Positions 13,131 through 25,276 of a stretch of 64,000 nt of DNA are shown here, piece by piece. Position 1 is the stretch's first letter. Each line of letters opens with the position of its first letter. The DNA lies in contig NC_136005.1 of NCBI RefSeq assembly GCF_048128805.1, positions 11,700,975-11,764,974 of the forward strand, written 5' to 3'. The position numbers were made by a program, and so were the translations under genes. This DNA is from Centroberyx gerrardi (taxonomy: Eukaryota > Chordata > Actinopteri > Beryciformes > Berycidae). Below the pieces are notes generated by a model. The model was given only the letters and a program-made list of their open reading frames with translations. It had not been told where the DNA came from and searched no databases.

Positions 13131-15452
13131 ATGGAGAAGTTTGCTTTTGTATTAATTTGCTTACTTGATGTTCTGGTGCATTTGGGCACAGGTCAGCACC
13201 ATTTACACGCACGTGCCGGACCGTGGAGAAACCGGATTCAGTGGGAGAATAACGGTCGGGTGTACAGTTTACTGAGCACAGGGGCTCAATATCACGCACC
13301 TATACAGGCGAGGAGGCAGACTCAGCTCGTCCTGACGGCAAAACATCACATTAACCGACTGCAGCCCCCTGCTGTGCTGAGCAGATCCTCCAGAACTAGA
13401 TCTGCAGATCTAGACGAGAGAGCCGGGGTTTACTCTCAACGAAATGGCCGCATTCAACTGGATGCGTCGGTTCTTGGTGCCGATGCGGGTCAGTATTTGC
13501 TCGCCACGCGTCGACCCACCTCGGGCGCACGGAATCGGCCCCCACCGCGCATCGCACCCACGGGAGAGACTATGGTTGCGGGATACCGTTCACGCCAACC
13601 CTCGTCTAACGGCACCGCTCCCGCTCTCACCACCATGCAGGAGTTCTCTGGCAGCGGGGTCCCGAGAGGAGGACGGAGCCCACCGGGGGATGATGCTGGT
13701 CCGCCGGGTCCACTGCCACAAGCCACTGCGCCACCGGTAAGATCACCGGACTTTACGCACAGTCGAGGCGCTAGTCGACGATCTGAGAGCCCAGAATCAA
13801 CTGTCCGGTCACCTAACACATCTGGATGGGTCAGCATCGCTGAGGATGGTGGGAACGGACGCCGCATCCAGCAGCAATCCAATATAGGGGACACTCGCAG
13901 CGCGCACAGAGCGCACTCTATAACCAGAGTCTCACCGGAGTCAAATGTTTCCCCCACAGCGCTGTCCAGCAACGCCGTAGAGACACATTTTCCTCGCCCA
14001 AGGCCTGAAACAACACGGACTACGGGCAACATAGTAAGGGATGATGCTCGGGATCCACACAGTATTCATCACAGGAACTCAGTTTTCTATAATGTGTACC
14101 CACCAGACAGCAGGAACAGGGTCCCTGTGCACCAGCCACCGGGGACGGGCTACGGCACCAGGTTCTTCCACAATGGTAAGACAGTTCGGAGGATTTAAAA
14201 CTAAAGTATATGAAATGTATTTTACACACATGCTGTGTGAATTTTTGAAATGTACATTTTTACTTTTTGTAAAGCCTAGACTGTTCTTTATTTTTAGCAC
14301 CCCAAACTCTCTACGCTATGTTGAGAATAATCAATAAATAAATAAAGAACACCTCGTTCTAGACAGATTTCTCAGTGTGGATTCATTGTGTTCCACAGGT
14401 CTCCCAGACCTGATTCCTGACCCCTATTACATCCAAGCTGCCTCTTACATCCAGAGAGTGCAGATGTATGCACTCCGCTGTGCTGCTGAGGAGAACTGTC
14501 TTTCCAGGTAGCTACAGGTCTTTGACACTGCATTAAGCCATCAGCAATGAGTCAATCAGTGATCATACATTTTAGTCATTGGGTTTGTTCCTGTGGTATG
14601 ATTGTTCTATGTGAAATGCAGGTGCTCTCTCTATTGTGTAATAAATCTTTATACATTTAGACATAAATGGCAATGAGACATGTATAAATAAAGACAAAGT
14701 AATAATAACAGTATAAGCTTCCTATGGTTGCCACATTAGGATGTGTGTTGACCAGACATACTTGGTCCTATCCCATTTGGAAGCTACAGCTGAGTGACAG
14801 AGCGGCTCCACACAAACCTGGCAACCGACCGAGATTCTCTCCTCTGATCTGAGCAGCCACTCTGCCAAGTAAAATAAACTCTAAAATGAAAGGCTGTGGA
14901 TTCCTGAGGTGAATGTAAAAACTACTGAGGCAAAACCCAAAACCGCCCTCTGGTCGCCTCTGAATCACAATAATGTCAACTGGCTAATGAGGAGTGAAAG
15001 GAGTTCAATGTGCAGTGAAATGTGTGGAGTACAGTGTGATTTATATGGCAACCAAACATACAGGCAGTATATTTTGGGGATATTCCCTGTCCTTTAAAGT
15101 CTGGCTTTCTATTTGGATTTCTATTTCTTTTTCAGCCCTCTCAGCATTCACAATGTCCTGATGTTTTAGTTTCTATCTATTATAGGTTTCTAAAAAGCAT
15201 CTTAGTGTTATATGATGCGCTAGGTTTTGCTCCTCCTTGTCCCTCCAGGTCTGCGTACCATGCGAGTGTGAGCGACCTGGACTACCGGGTTCTGCTGCGG
15301 TTCCCCCAGCGGGTGAAGAACCAGGGAACAGCAGACTTCCTCCCAGTGAAGCCCAGACACGAGTGGGAATGGCACAGCTGTCACCAGTGAGTTCACAACA
15401 TGCCGTCGCACACACTCACCTGCATGCATACAAATAATGGAGCAAGTGCATG

Positions 15453-15495
<43 letters not shown>

Positions 15496-17149
15496 TGGTA
15501 TAGTGTGCATGCAGGCTTGGGTTTTAACCTACTTAGAGTACCAGATGGGTGGATTTTACTACATCAGGACAGTTAAGATAGTGTCAGCTAAGTTGTCAAT
15601 CACAGAAAAGTGTACAAAATTTACTTTCAGATACTTTCCTGTGATAGTCTAAATTCTCTTGTACTCCATGAATTGTCTTATGTAGAAAACCCCAGTTATC
15701 TGTGGATCCAGCCTGCTCATATCAAATGATAAGAATTATTTGCAACTAGGGGGCTTTTTACATTACATTTGTTACAATAAAACTGTCTTTCTGCTCTGCT
15801 TCTGATCTCCCCAGGCATTACCACAGCATGGAGGCCTTCAGTAACTACGACCTGCTGGACGTCCTGACTGGAAGGAAGGTGGCTGAGGGACACAAAGCCA
15901 GCTTCTGTCTGGAGGACACTTCCTGTGACCCGGGGATACGGCGACGCTTCGCCTGCACCGCTCACACACAGGTCCGTCTGCCTGGTCTATGATTTATTTA
16001 TTTTTCCATTGATTCATCCATCCATCTGTCCATCCATCCATCCACCCATCCATCATTCCATCCATTAATTGATTAATTCATTCATTTTTCACATTTGTTT
16101 GGTTATTTGATTTATTGAATGTTGATTGGTTAATTAATTAGTCTAATTTAGCAATTCTTTCATTTCTGTCATCCATACATTAGAAATAGAAATTCATGCA
16201 TTTTGTCAAGCTGTCAGAAAGTCCATGCCTTTAGGAGCCATATCAGGTGTGGGTATCTCATACTTTTGCACACGTGTGTATTTTTCTCAGGGGCTCGGTC
16301 CAGGTTGCTATGATACCTATCACGCCAACATCGACTGCCAGTGGATCGACATCACAGACGTACCGCCGGGAAACTACATTCTCAAGGTGGGAGCACAGAA
16401 TCACAGTAGGAGACTTCAGTTAAATAAGCAGCGCATTAATGATGAACTTCATTAATTAATCTATTGTATCTCAAAAGAGATACAGTAGATGTCATTCAAA
16501 AGTTAATATGTGAGTCTAGGTCTTAAGATGGACACAGAATAGAATAGAATAGAATAGAATAGAATTGAATTGAATTGAATTGAACTGAACTGAACTGAAC
16601 TGAACTGAACTGAACTGAACTGAACTGAACTGAATCGAATCAAATCAAATCAAATTGAATCAAATTGAATCAAATTGAATTGAGAAGAATCAAATTAAAT
16701 TGAATTGAACAGAGACGATCCAATCCAATCCATTCCAGTCCACTCCGATCAAATCAAATCAAATCAAATCAAATCATCTAAACTGAGAGGCTCTTAACAG
16801 TGCGATGTTTTCTTTATTCACACTGTCACCATCATCTCTGTCTTACGTGTTTCCCAGGTGACAGTGAATCCCTCTCAGCTGGTTCAGGAGTCAGATTTCT
16901 CCAACAACGAGGTGCGATGTGACATCAGGTACACAGGGACCTACGTCCAGGCCAGGAACTGCAGGATCACTGCGTAAGTCAAACACTCAGAAACATCTGC
17001 ATTTCAGTACTTTATAATGAAATGTATCCATTCACCCTAGTATATGTAATTGTCATTCAGTTGTTATACAGTAAGTTCACAAATATATAGAAGAGCTCTT
17101 CACCAATGTCTGTGTTTGTGTGTCTGTTTTTTTGTTTCACAGAAGCTAA
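13131..17149 (+). CDS. Lysyl oxidase family preproprotein, probably lysyl oxidase homolog 5 (loxl5)
   Basis: Secreted copper amine oxidase that deaminates lysines of collagen and elastin to start crosslinking. Coding exons: 13131-14175, 14399-14507, 15249-15386, 15815-15971, 16291-16386, 16858-16973, 17143-17149. They sum to 1668 nt, 555 aa, all in frame; the 109/138/157/96/116 sizes equal those of mammalian LOX exons. Signal peptide is residues 1-21, then [18 protein letters not shown] (residues 32-49), the hallmark of LOX/LOXL1 propeptides. A disordered Arg/Pro/Ser-rich propeptide runs to about 348; the catalytic domain starts at GLPDL (349). Copper histidines are H430, H432, H434 in [11 protein letters not shown]; the LTQ cofactor pair is K458 (GHKASF) and Y493 (CYDTY). 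There are no SRCR domains, which excludes LOXL2-4. The catalytic domain is close to LOX, but the C-terminus (NCRITAS) looks like LOXL1's, and the locus is the chromosome-19 block, so loxl5 is the best fit; loxl1 is the alternative. Confidence 0.9.
16015..16063 (+). repeat. (CCAT)n short tandem repeat in lysyl oxidase intron 4
   Basis: This is a run of CCAT/CATC tetranucleotides with a few substitutions, located shortly after exon 4. Confidence 0.7.
16536..16778 (+). repeat. Evolving pentanucleotide satellite in lysyl oxidase intron 5
   Basis: About 240 bases of 5-base units change along their length, from GAATA through GAATT, GAACT, CAAAT/GAATC and CAATC back to CAAAT. All units appear to derive from one pentamer by point changes that then spread to neighbouring units. 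It ends about 80 bases before the exon 6 acceptor. Confidence 0.85.
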
Positions 17150-17890
17150 CCTGACTGATGGCCAGACTCACCATGACACACGCAGTCAATATGTTCTTGT
17201 TGCTGTTAATGTAGATACTCTGTTCCTCAGCACTTTAACAGTAAGCTGTCTGCTACAACCTAAATCAGTCTGTTCATTCCAGGTAATAACATAAGATATA
17301 GCTACAGCTAGATAGGTTAATGTGTAATAGGTCTATGTAAAGCTGAGTTATCTTATTTATAATAGAGATTTTTTCACTTAAGCAAGGCATGACTGTACTG
17401 TTGGTTGTATATGTGCAGCAGCCTTGGGCAAAGCCTTACAAAGCATGTTAGCATGATTCATAAATGAAGGCAAAATAAGCATTCAAATCTTCAAGAAGTC
17501 ATTTAAATTCTTTCAGTCACACTGTGTGACTGAGTCGGTGCTTATTTTGTAGAAGGCCAATGGTGCTCTTCTCTGCTGAAAGGTTATTAACATTTTGTTT
17601 TGAAGATAGATCCATAGACCATTATGTGTTAAAACGAGCCATATATAATGTGTACTGTTACAATATAAAAAATCCAAATATTCCTATGTATGCATTTTTA
17701 TGGCTCGTATAATTTTGTGCGTTAATGTGTATTAGCTTTGTACTGCTAAAGCACTCCGCCACTGTTCAACAGTGCAGTGATAATGTATAGTCTGTTCTTT
17801 TGGATACTAATGAAAGGGTATTTGAATGTTTGAAAGTTGTACTTAATTTTGTAAAATTGTATTTTATAATAAAGGTTGCCAGAATTTTTG
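17150..17890 (+). other. Lysyl oxidase 3' UTR with AATAAA
   Basis: After the stop at 17147-17149 the sequence is AU-rich and non-coding. AATAAA is at 17868-17873, so a transcript end near 17890 is likely. The final coding exon contributes only the last 7 nt of coding sequence, so it is almost wholly 3' UTR. Confidence 0.55.
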
Positions 17891-19834
17891 GAGACCAAAA
17901 TGCCGTTGAAGACCAAAGCCTTATTCTTTCTCTCTACACTCTGGTAATTAAAGTTTGTATTTAAAATAACACCCATTGACAAGATAATTTGAACAAATAT
18001 TTTACAGCATGATGTCATTCTTACACTCAACAGTCTGTCTGTACAATACAAGCCGAGCTGAACGCCATTAGAGTGTGGAGTGGTAAATGTTTAAATGATT
18101 TGGAATAACAGATCACACCTCAGAGAAATGTATGAAATTATCCCACTTAGGAAATGGAGGAGAAAGTAAAACACACCATGAGCCTGTTGTTGCGTGTGTT
18201 CACCAGGCTCCTCATGTTATGCTGAATGATTGGAAAAGACATTAACTCCATGTAAAGTGTCTAGGAATTTCTGTATTTACATAATGTCAAGGACACTGTC
18301 TCATTGGTACTTGGAAACATATAACCAATCCCTAGAACTATTCTGAACACAATTCACTCTTTTTCTCTTTTTTCGAGTAACACTGCTATTTGCTGCCCAA
18401 GACAAATACATTGCCTCATCGTCTTATAATGTCAAACATACCATGGAAGTTAAAGTTTATTGTTTGATCAGATGTATGGAGGGTCACCCTCCATTATATA
18501 GTGACACATCTCTCACAGGTTTCTCTCCCACTGTAGCCTGTCAGATGAATCCTGCTATATGAACTGGACCAATTAAATAAATTGAAATTCTAATACATTC
18601 AAAGAAATAAACCTGCATCACTGACAATGTAACCACACTGGAAAATGCGGAAATAACACAATATGATGGGAGCGAGTGGCATTTTGGACTCGATAGAAAG
18701 CCTCATTTTCATGCGCAGCACTTGGGAGAAGGAAATAGCTCTGAGATGTTTATGAGAGGCGCAGGCAGACAGGTGGGTGCTGAGGTCATGGAGTACAGTC
18801 TCTCTCTCTCTCCCTGCTGCGGCTCTTTACAGCATCAGACAAACTGTACTGAAGCTGCTCGGCTCACTCACTGACTCAGTCCCACAGTAGTCTGGCTTCA
18901 GGCTCTGAGCCTGGAGGCAGCTGGGCTCATCCTGAGGCTAGGCTGCAGGCGATCGCTAACCTTTCCACTACAGTGCCGTGGTAAGAGTGTGGGTCTCTCT
19001 TCAGTCAGGTTTGCGTTGGCCCTGGTTTGCTCTAGTTGGACTTTAATGCTGATGAGACCATTTCCCCCTTTTATTTTATTCTTTGCATGTTATGAAGGCA
19101 TCCAGAAAGCCAGAACCAGATGAAAGAGCATGAGTGATTGGACTGAGAGAATCACACTGTATTACTACTGTACACTATTGAAATGCAATCAGAAAAGCAC
19201 AGGATTCAGGAATTGGGTAAGCCTTGGAGATTAGGAAATATCTTTTTGAAATATTACTGTGCCACACATGTCCACATCACACTGAGTTTGAACCCAATCT
19301 GCAACCCCCACCCACCCAGATGTCTGTCATCCTCTTATCCAAACATGGCCTTTTTGTCGAGCCTACACCATCTTTAGTCAGACGGCCGTAGAGGTGAGCC
19401 CCTGATGTGAATTTGAGTGTGACGGAGGGTCAGGGGCCGGGGCAGAGCCTCCTCCGCGGCTGCGGGCGATGTTTGCTGAGGGCAGGCAGACACGCTAAGC
19501 CTCCGGGGCGTGCAGGGTGGGCGGAGGAGCGGGGCGCCCCTGCCTGCCCCCGGCCCGGCCGCTGGAGATGGCGAGGAGGAGAGAAATTCCACAGTTTCAC
19601 AGCCAGCCAGGAAAACCGGACAGGAGACTGCTGACATCAGCAGTGCCAGGGCCAAACCGTCCTTATCACAGGCTGACTGTGTTTGTGATGGCGGTCCAGA
19701 GGCCCGACTGTCTGAGACTCCCAGTCAACAAGTCCCAGAGCCAACAGGCGAGACCACTGTGACCACTGGGACACATGATAGCAGTCATTCTGTTGTTCTT
19801 CCTACAGACATACACAGCAAAACTGTCAGTCAAG

Positions 19835-20391
19835 GGTGGAAGAAACTAATTACATTCACTCAGCTTTTTTGTCTAGGCCTACTTGTTCTTATTACTTATT
19901 AAGTATTTTCACTCATTTTCAGCAATTTAACTTTTACTTAAGTACGTTTTTGCTGAAGTGTTGTACTTAGCTACATTTTAAATCACATCCATTACAGAAT
20001 ATACATTTTTGTAGGCTTCCCATAAGTAACACAAACTGGACCATCATAAATTGACAAATTGTGGAGCCATTCACAGTGAACGGTCAGTTACCAAAGAAGA
20101 GGAGAATAATCTGTCTTTACTGTAATTTTCATTTTTTTCCAATTGAAATAATCTAGTTTGTATTCTGTCCTCTCATCCTTTTAGAACTGCGTGGGAAAGA
20201 TCGCATCTAACACCGCTCTCTTTTCTAAAAAAAGTAACTCAGTAACTTTTACTACACTTTAAATGAGCTACTTTTTACTTTCACTTCAGTAGATTTTTAT
20301 ACCAGTAATTTTACTTCTACTTAAGTTCAATTTCAGCAAAGTAACAATACTTCTATTTGAGTAGGATATTTTAGTACTCTTTCCACAACTG
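19835..20391. mobile_element. hAT-like non-autonomous element ('acttaagta' repeat)
   Basis: The left end reads 'gggtggaagaaactaattac'. The right end is a near reverse complement, 'gtactctttccacaactgct', giving imperfect terminal inverted repeats around a palindrome-like interior. The interior is full of 'tacttaagta', 'aagtaactcagtaactttt' and 'acttctacttaagt' phrases. This is a very common teleost repeat; a second copy lies at 42010-42312. It has no transposase frame. Confidence 0.6.
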
Positions 20392-20393
20392 CT

Positions 20394-20856
20394 GTCAGTG
20401 TTAATTTAACTCAGAGTGTAAAAAACACCATGCCAGTGGTTATATCAGTCGATAACCCCATCAGAGTTAATGTAACACTTTTAGATAGTTTTGAGCTCCT
20501 GCTCCAGAGCCAGATCAGCTCTATGAGTGGACAAACAACACTTCAATCAACACTTGTCAACTATAAATCATTGTCACTGAAATATCAACACTTAGTCTAT
20601 TAACACTAGACATATTGCTGTCTAGTGTGGATTGGGTCTGATCTTAAAAATGATGCAAAATCATGGGTGTAATCAACCTAAAAATCAGGTACAGAGCAAG
20701 TTTTCAGTGTTGATTTCTCAATGACAATTATTTTGAGTTGACGAGTGTTGAGTTGTTGAAGAGTTGTTTGTTCACTCATAGAGCTGATTTGTCTCTGGAG
20801 TGGATTAACTGTGCTGGGTGTGGATTTACATAGTGTTGATTTTTTTAACACTGACA
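20394..20856. mobile_element. Long fold-back (MITE-like) inverted repeat
   Basis: It starts with GTCAGTGTTAA and ends with TTAACACTGAC (about 20845-20855). Inside, the left arm phrase 'cagctctatgagtg' (about 20517-20530) is matched on the opposite strand by the right arm 'cactcatagagctg' (about 20773-20786). Matching continues outward and inward through 'acaaacaac' and 'tcaacac' motifs. The whole unit would fold into one imperfect hairpin with a loop near 20620-20690. Confidence 0.65.
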
Positions 20857-21610
20857 ATATTGCATGTGTAGAGTCTGGAATTTGAGCTTCCATCATTAAT
20901 CAAATAATTCAGTGTCAAATCAATGCAAATTATTTGTCTGGATATGTGGTCTGTGTTTGCTTTATATCAATGGCAGAGCTGTTTGTTTGCAGCAAAGGGA
21001 AGAAGCTGTTTTTGTGAGCGTGATGGAAATAACAAGAGTGTTTTTCTCTCCTTCTGGTATTACACAGCAGTGTCTGACGTCTTGAAAAAGGAAACAATGT
21101 TTATCTGGGCAGGACAAGGACTCCCCGTTCCGACCATTTACACATCATTACACTTTTAACAGGTTTCCCTGTTTGAAATAGAAGAATGTGTGCTCAATGG
21201 CCCCTGTACTTTTCCCCTCTGAGCTGCTGTGCAAATACCAAAATAGCCAGTAGGCCATCTGAGTGGATGCATGCTCATTTCTAACTGAGTTAAATCCTGT
21301 TATTCTATTATTTTTGGGCTAGGAAGTGGGATTGGGCAGGGAGGCCATCCGGATGAAGCTGCGAGGGGGGGAAGTAGGGGTGGAGAAGTGGAGCGGAGGA
21401 GTGTGAAGAGAGAGAGGGGGAGGAGAGGTTATTCAACTGAAACGATCCAGATATTTTTGGTTTGAATTTGCTTCTAAATGTTTGTATTGTTTTATGGGTT
21501 TTACACATGAGTGTCTGCCGAGGTTAAGACGTCTCCCTTCGTCCCATACATCTGTTCATCTGTCACGCTCCATGAAGAGGGCGCTTTATGGGTCCAGAGA
21601 CATACTCATA

Positions 21611-21646
<36 letters not shown>

Positions 21647-22828
21647 GACAGAAACAGGCATGAGAGTACTGGGCTGTTCTTGTCTCCTGTAATACAAACT
21701 GTTGTTCTACTGTGAAAATGAGAGGAATGCACATGTATTTGTTACTGAGACTGGGCAGACATAATGCTTGTTTGTATAAAGAGAAAGACTGATAGGTGGT
21801 TTTAGCAGTAATACTGTAAGAGAACAGCACTTCTACTCACAGTTTGTATTTTGAGTATTTTGACTACAAGGAGGCACAAGTATTCATTCATTCAGTTCAA
21901 GATTTCCTAGAACAGAAAATAGAAAACATGGTATTTTGAGAGTGCTTCACAAAAACAGTGCAATGTGAAGCTAGGTCAAATTAATTAGTGCTTCAAAAGG
22001 CATTGCCAAAGATTTTTATTTTTAATCTCTGTATCCAAACAACAGGGATCATGTGAGAGAGGCCACTGAATTGAAATTCAAATTCATCCCTCCAGTTCAT
22101 TGCAATGTAGACCAAGTCAAGCTTTCCATTGGGTTTCCTAGCTGTCCTTCGTGAAACAAGACTGTGTGTCATTTTAAAGCAATCAATATTTTGCATGTAT
22201 TTCTGTTGGGTCCAAGTGTGCCTTGGTACCAAAAACACTCTCTGTTCCCCTTCAGTTCTTTTCTGTGCCATGATATTCTGTTATGTTCCCATCCTCTGTC
22301 CTATGAGACAGCTTGTAAACGCCTGGCAGTTTGTATTGCGGTGTCTGCCCACTGCAGGTAACAACCTCAGTTGTTACCACTGGGGATTATGAATGCATAT
22401 TTATTCATTGAAACCAGACAGTAGACATAACCAGACAGCTAAATGTGCAGGAAAACCTCAGCACTCTGAGGGAGGCTCAGACATCAGGGGAATTATCATG
22501 GGCTCTTTAAATAGCCTCCATTCATTCATATCCATTTTAACCCTATATACAGGCTATTATTGTATTCAGAGTAGTTATGGATACAATAAAGAATGAATGA
22601 GAATGAGATTAAATGAAATAAGACAACATGATATGAGATTAGATGAGATGAGAATTTTCAATGACATTTTATGGATTTTATGAATTTATGGACAATGACA
22701 AAAATATAGCTGTTTGGTCAGGTAGGGCCATTACTCTTCACTCTCCACTTACATATGGCATCTTGAACTACAGCCAGTCTGTCAAGGAGAGACACAGATT
22801 CAACCAGTAGCCAGGAAAACCCAGTCCT

Positions 22829-22829
<1 letters not shown>

Positions 22830-22881
<52 letters not shown>

Positions 22882-22882
22882 A

Positions 22883-22952
<70 letters not shown>
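22830..22952 (+). repeat. Compound (GT)n(GA)n microsatellite
   Basis: About 35 GT units with one CA interruption run directly into about 25 GA units. It is the longest compound dinucleotide tract in the window. Confidence 0.9.
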
Positions 22953-22957
<5 letters not shown>

Positions 22958-23633
22958 TGTGTGAATGAGATGGTGCTCTATAGGTCTCTTGACAGCTCTC
23001 TGCCTATATGAGTGAGCATACAGGATGTGAGGCTCAGACAAGACTTAAATAAACACAGACAGAAATACGTATAAAGTGATCTAACATACCACTGTTATTT
23101 CCTTCTCTGACATAAAGTAGCAGTTTTGAGGTCAGATGGCTTTATAACTTTAGCTTATTTACCTTTTGGGCTTTAAATTAAATACTTTGATACTTTTAAG
23201 GTGTATATTTTTTTTTTATAGGAATATCCTAATATAAACCCGACAACCTTTGAGACTTTTGTTTTTGAATAATACCCTATGTTGTTAACGTTATGGAATA
23301 AAAAAAAGGCGAGTCTTCACCATAAAATTGGTTGAACGAGGGCGACACCGTGTGGCCAGAAGTGGTAGTGTTGCTATAAATTGTATTGTATCTAATTTTA
23401 TGCCTCATATTTTAAGCAGTTGTTGTGATAAATCAAAAACAGGGATTCAGTTTAATATGATGTCCTATGAGAGTGAACCATTTGTCACTTGTTTCTGTAT
23501 TTGTTTTCTTTAAACTAGGGTAGAGATTCAATTCATTCTTCATTTCTTGAGTTACTTCCTGGTGTGACGACACTCACGATCGACAAAATACCTGGCAACC
23601 CGGTGTCAAAACTAGTCCCACAGCTGAGGAGAG

Positions 23634-25243
23634 ATGGCTCGTGAAATGAACTTTATTTGTGCTATTAATGCCGCGTTTCTGCTTGTATTCGTGTTAATTT
23701 CGGCATTTTCCGTGGCTAACGCTTCTCCAGACCGGACGAAGACGGTGGAGTTCAATGTTAAACCGGGAGGAGTGGTGCACACTTTCACCGAGGGGGTTGT
23801 AAGTGACTGTGCTCCGTTTGCTTTCCGTTAACCTTTAGATGCTAACAAACGTCCGCAAAATCTACTCAGACATACGTAATTCAGTACAAAATCTTTTTTA
23901 ATTCATATATTGACTATGTGCAGATTTGAATAGAAGTCGGTGTGTAGTTAGATTATTTCGGTTTTGTAAATTGCTCCGCCGTTGATCGGTCAGACGTTAA
24001 CTGAATGATCAACTGAATAAAATATACTGCGACAAATTCTCATACACCCAACTGTATCACATTCATTATATTTAAGTATTTATACTTATGAACTACATTC
24101 GGTTTGTTAGCTTTTGGAAGTGCTGTAGTCGCAGCATGATGACGAAACAGCCTTTGAGAGGCTGACACGTCGCTGCCAGAGAGCCACAAGGGCGCTATTC
24201 ATTGGTTGAGAGTCTCAAGGCTCATTGATGAAGCAGTATGCATGGGTCCACTTGTAATTCCACCCGGCGTACGCCGAAACTCGCCCGGGTAGGCGGAGTC
24301 GGCACTTGTTATTTAAACGGGCGACGCCGCGGCGTACGCCGGATGGCCCGCTTCAACCTGGCGGCTGAGACCGGCGCTGACGTCACCAGCGCTCTCCTAT
24401 TGGCTGAGATACTGAACGGATTTAGAAAGAGAACCAGACAAAACACAAGCAGACTGAGGATTCACGTTTTCTCCTGCAAGTTGTGATTTAGCTTTTAATG
24501 CGTTCCTATCCTTATGCCAACTGTGCAGCTAGCTGCTGAAATAAGGATGGCGCACGTGACGCACCGTCGCCGGGTGTCTTTTGCACTTGATTTTACCGGC
24601 TAACTCCGCCTACGCCGCCCGGCGTGAATAACAAGTAGTGCAGCCCATGTTTTTGTGAAGTACTTTTCAGTATTTGTCGATTTTTGTATACTTTGAAAAT
24701 ACAGTGGAATCTGTATCTGTATAAAAAAGTGTAAAGTGTAAAAAAAAAAATCTCTCCATATTATCATGTTTTTTTCAACAACATACAGTGTCTCCTGTTT
24801 ACTCTGGCCCATAAATGAAGGAGGAAGGAAATACACTTCCTGATAACTAGCAGCAATCACATACCTGTCCCACAGTTCAGATATACCTGTTTGACAGTGT
24901 ATTTACTTTATATTTCCTCTTTATTACAGCAGGGATATGAGTGTTCATTCACTTATGCCTCACAAGGGGGAACTAATGAGGTGAGTATCAAATGTCCTGC
25001 TCTCTCTCTCTGTCTGTGTTTCTCTCTCTCTCTCCCTCTCTCTTTGTCTCTCGCTTTCCGAAAAGATGTTGATTCCAGTTCAACGTCTTGCATCATAATG
25101 TTGATATGTAGTATCGTCGGTGCCCTGCATAAATAATTCTCTGTGGTTTGTGCCAAACAGCAATGGCTGATGAGCGTGGGCCTGAGCGATGATGACAGAC
25201 TGTTCTCTTGCTCTGTGTGGAGGTGAGCCGTGGTGTGAGGTTA

Positions 25244-25276
<33 letters not shown>

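Larger units (their letters stand above)
17891..23600. other. Intergenic region, lysyl oxidase to mydgf
   Basis: No gene is firmly supported. It contains a possible exon-like segment around 18780-18985 ending in a donor-like GTAAGAG, and a GC-rich patch at 19380-19820. Two adjacent transposon-derived blocks follow (19835-20391 and 20394-20856). There is (CA)n at 21614-21642, a compound GT/GA microsatellite at 22830-22952, and AT-rich spacer up to the mydgf 5' end. Confidence 0.5.

Noticed and set aside
13490-14032. 180-aa open frame antisense to lysyl oxidase exon 1
   Set aside because: It shadows the GC-rich propeptide exon; there is no family resemblance and no splice context.
19407-19902. 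Overlapping 75-130-aa open frames in the GC-rich patch
   Set aside because: Three frames are open together and run into a hAT-like repeat; there is no homology I can recognise.
24238-24486. 82-aa open frame in mydgf intron 1
   Set aside because: It lies wholly inside the GC-rich palindromic element and has no coding features.
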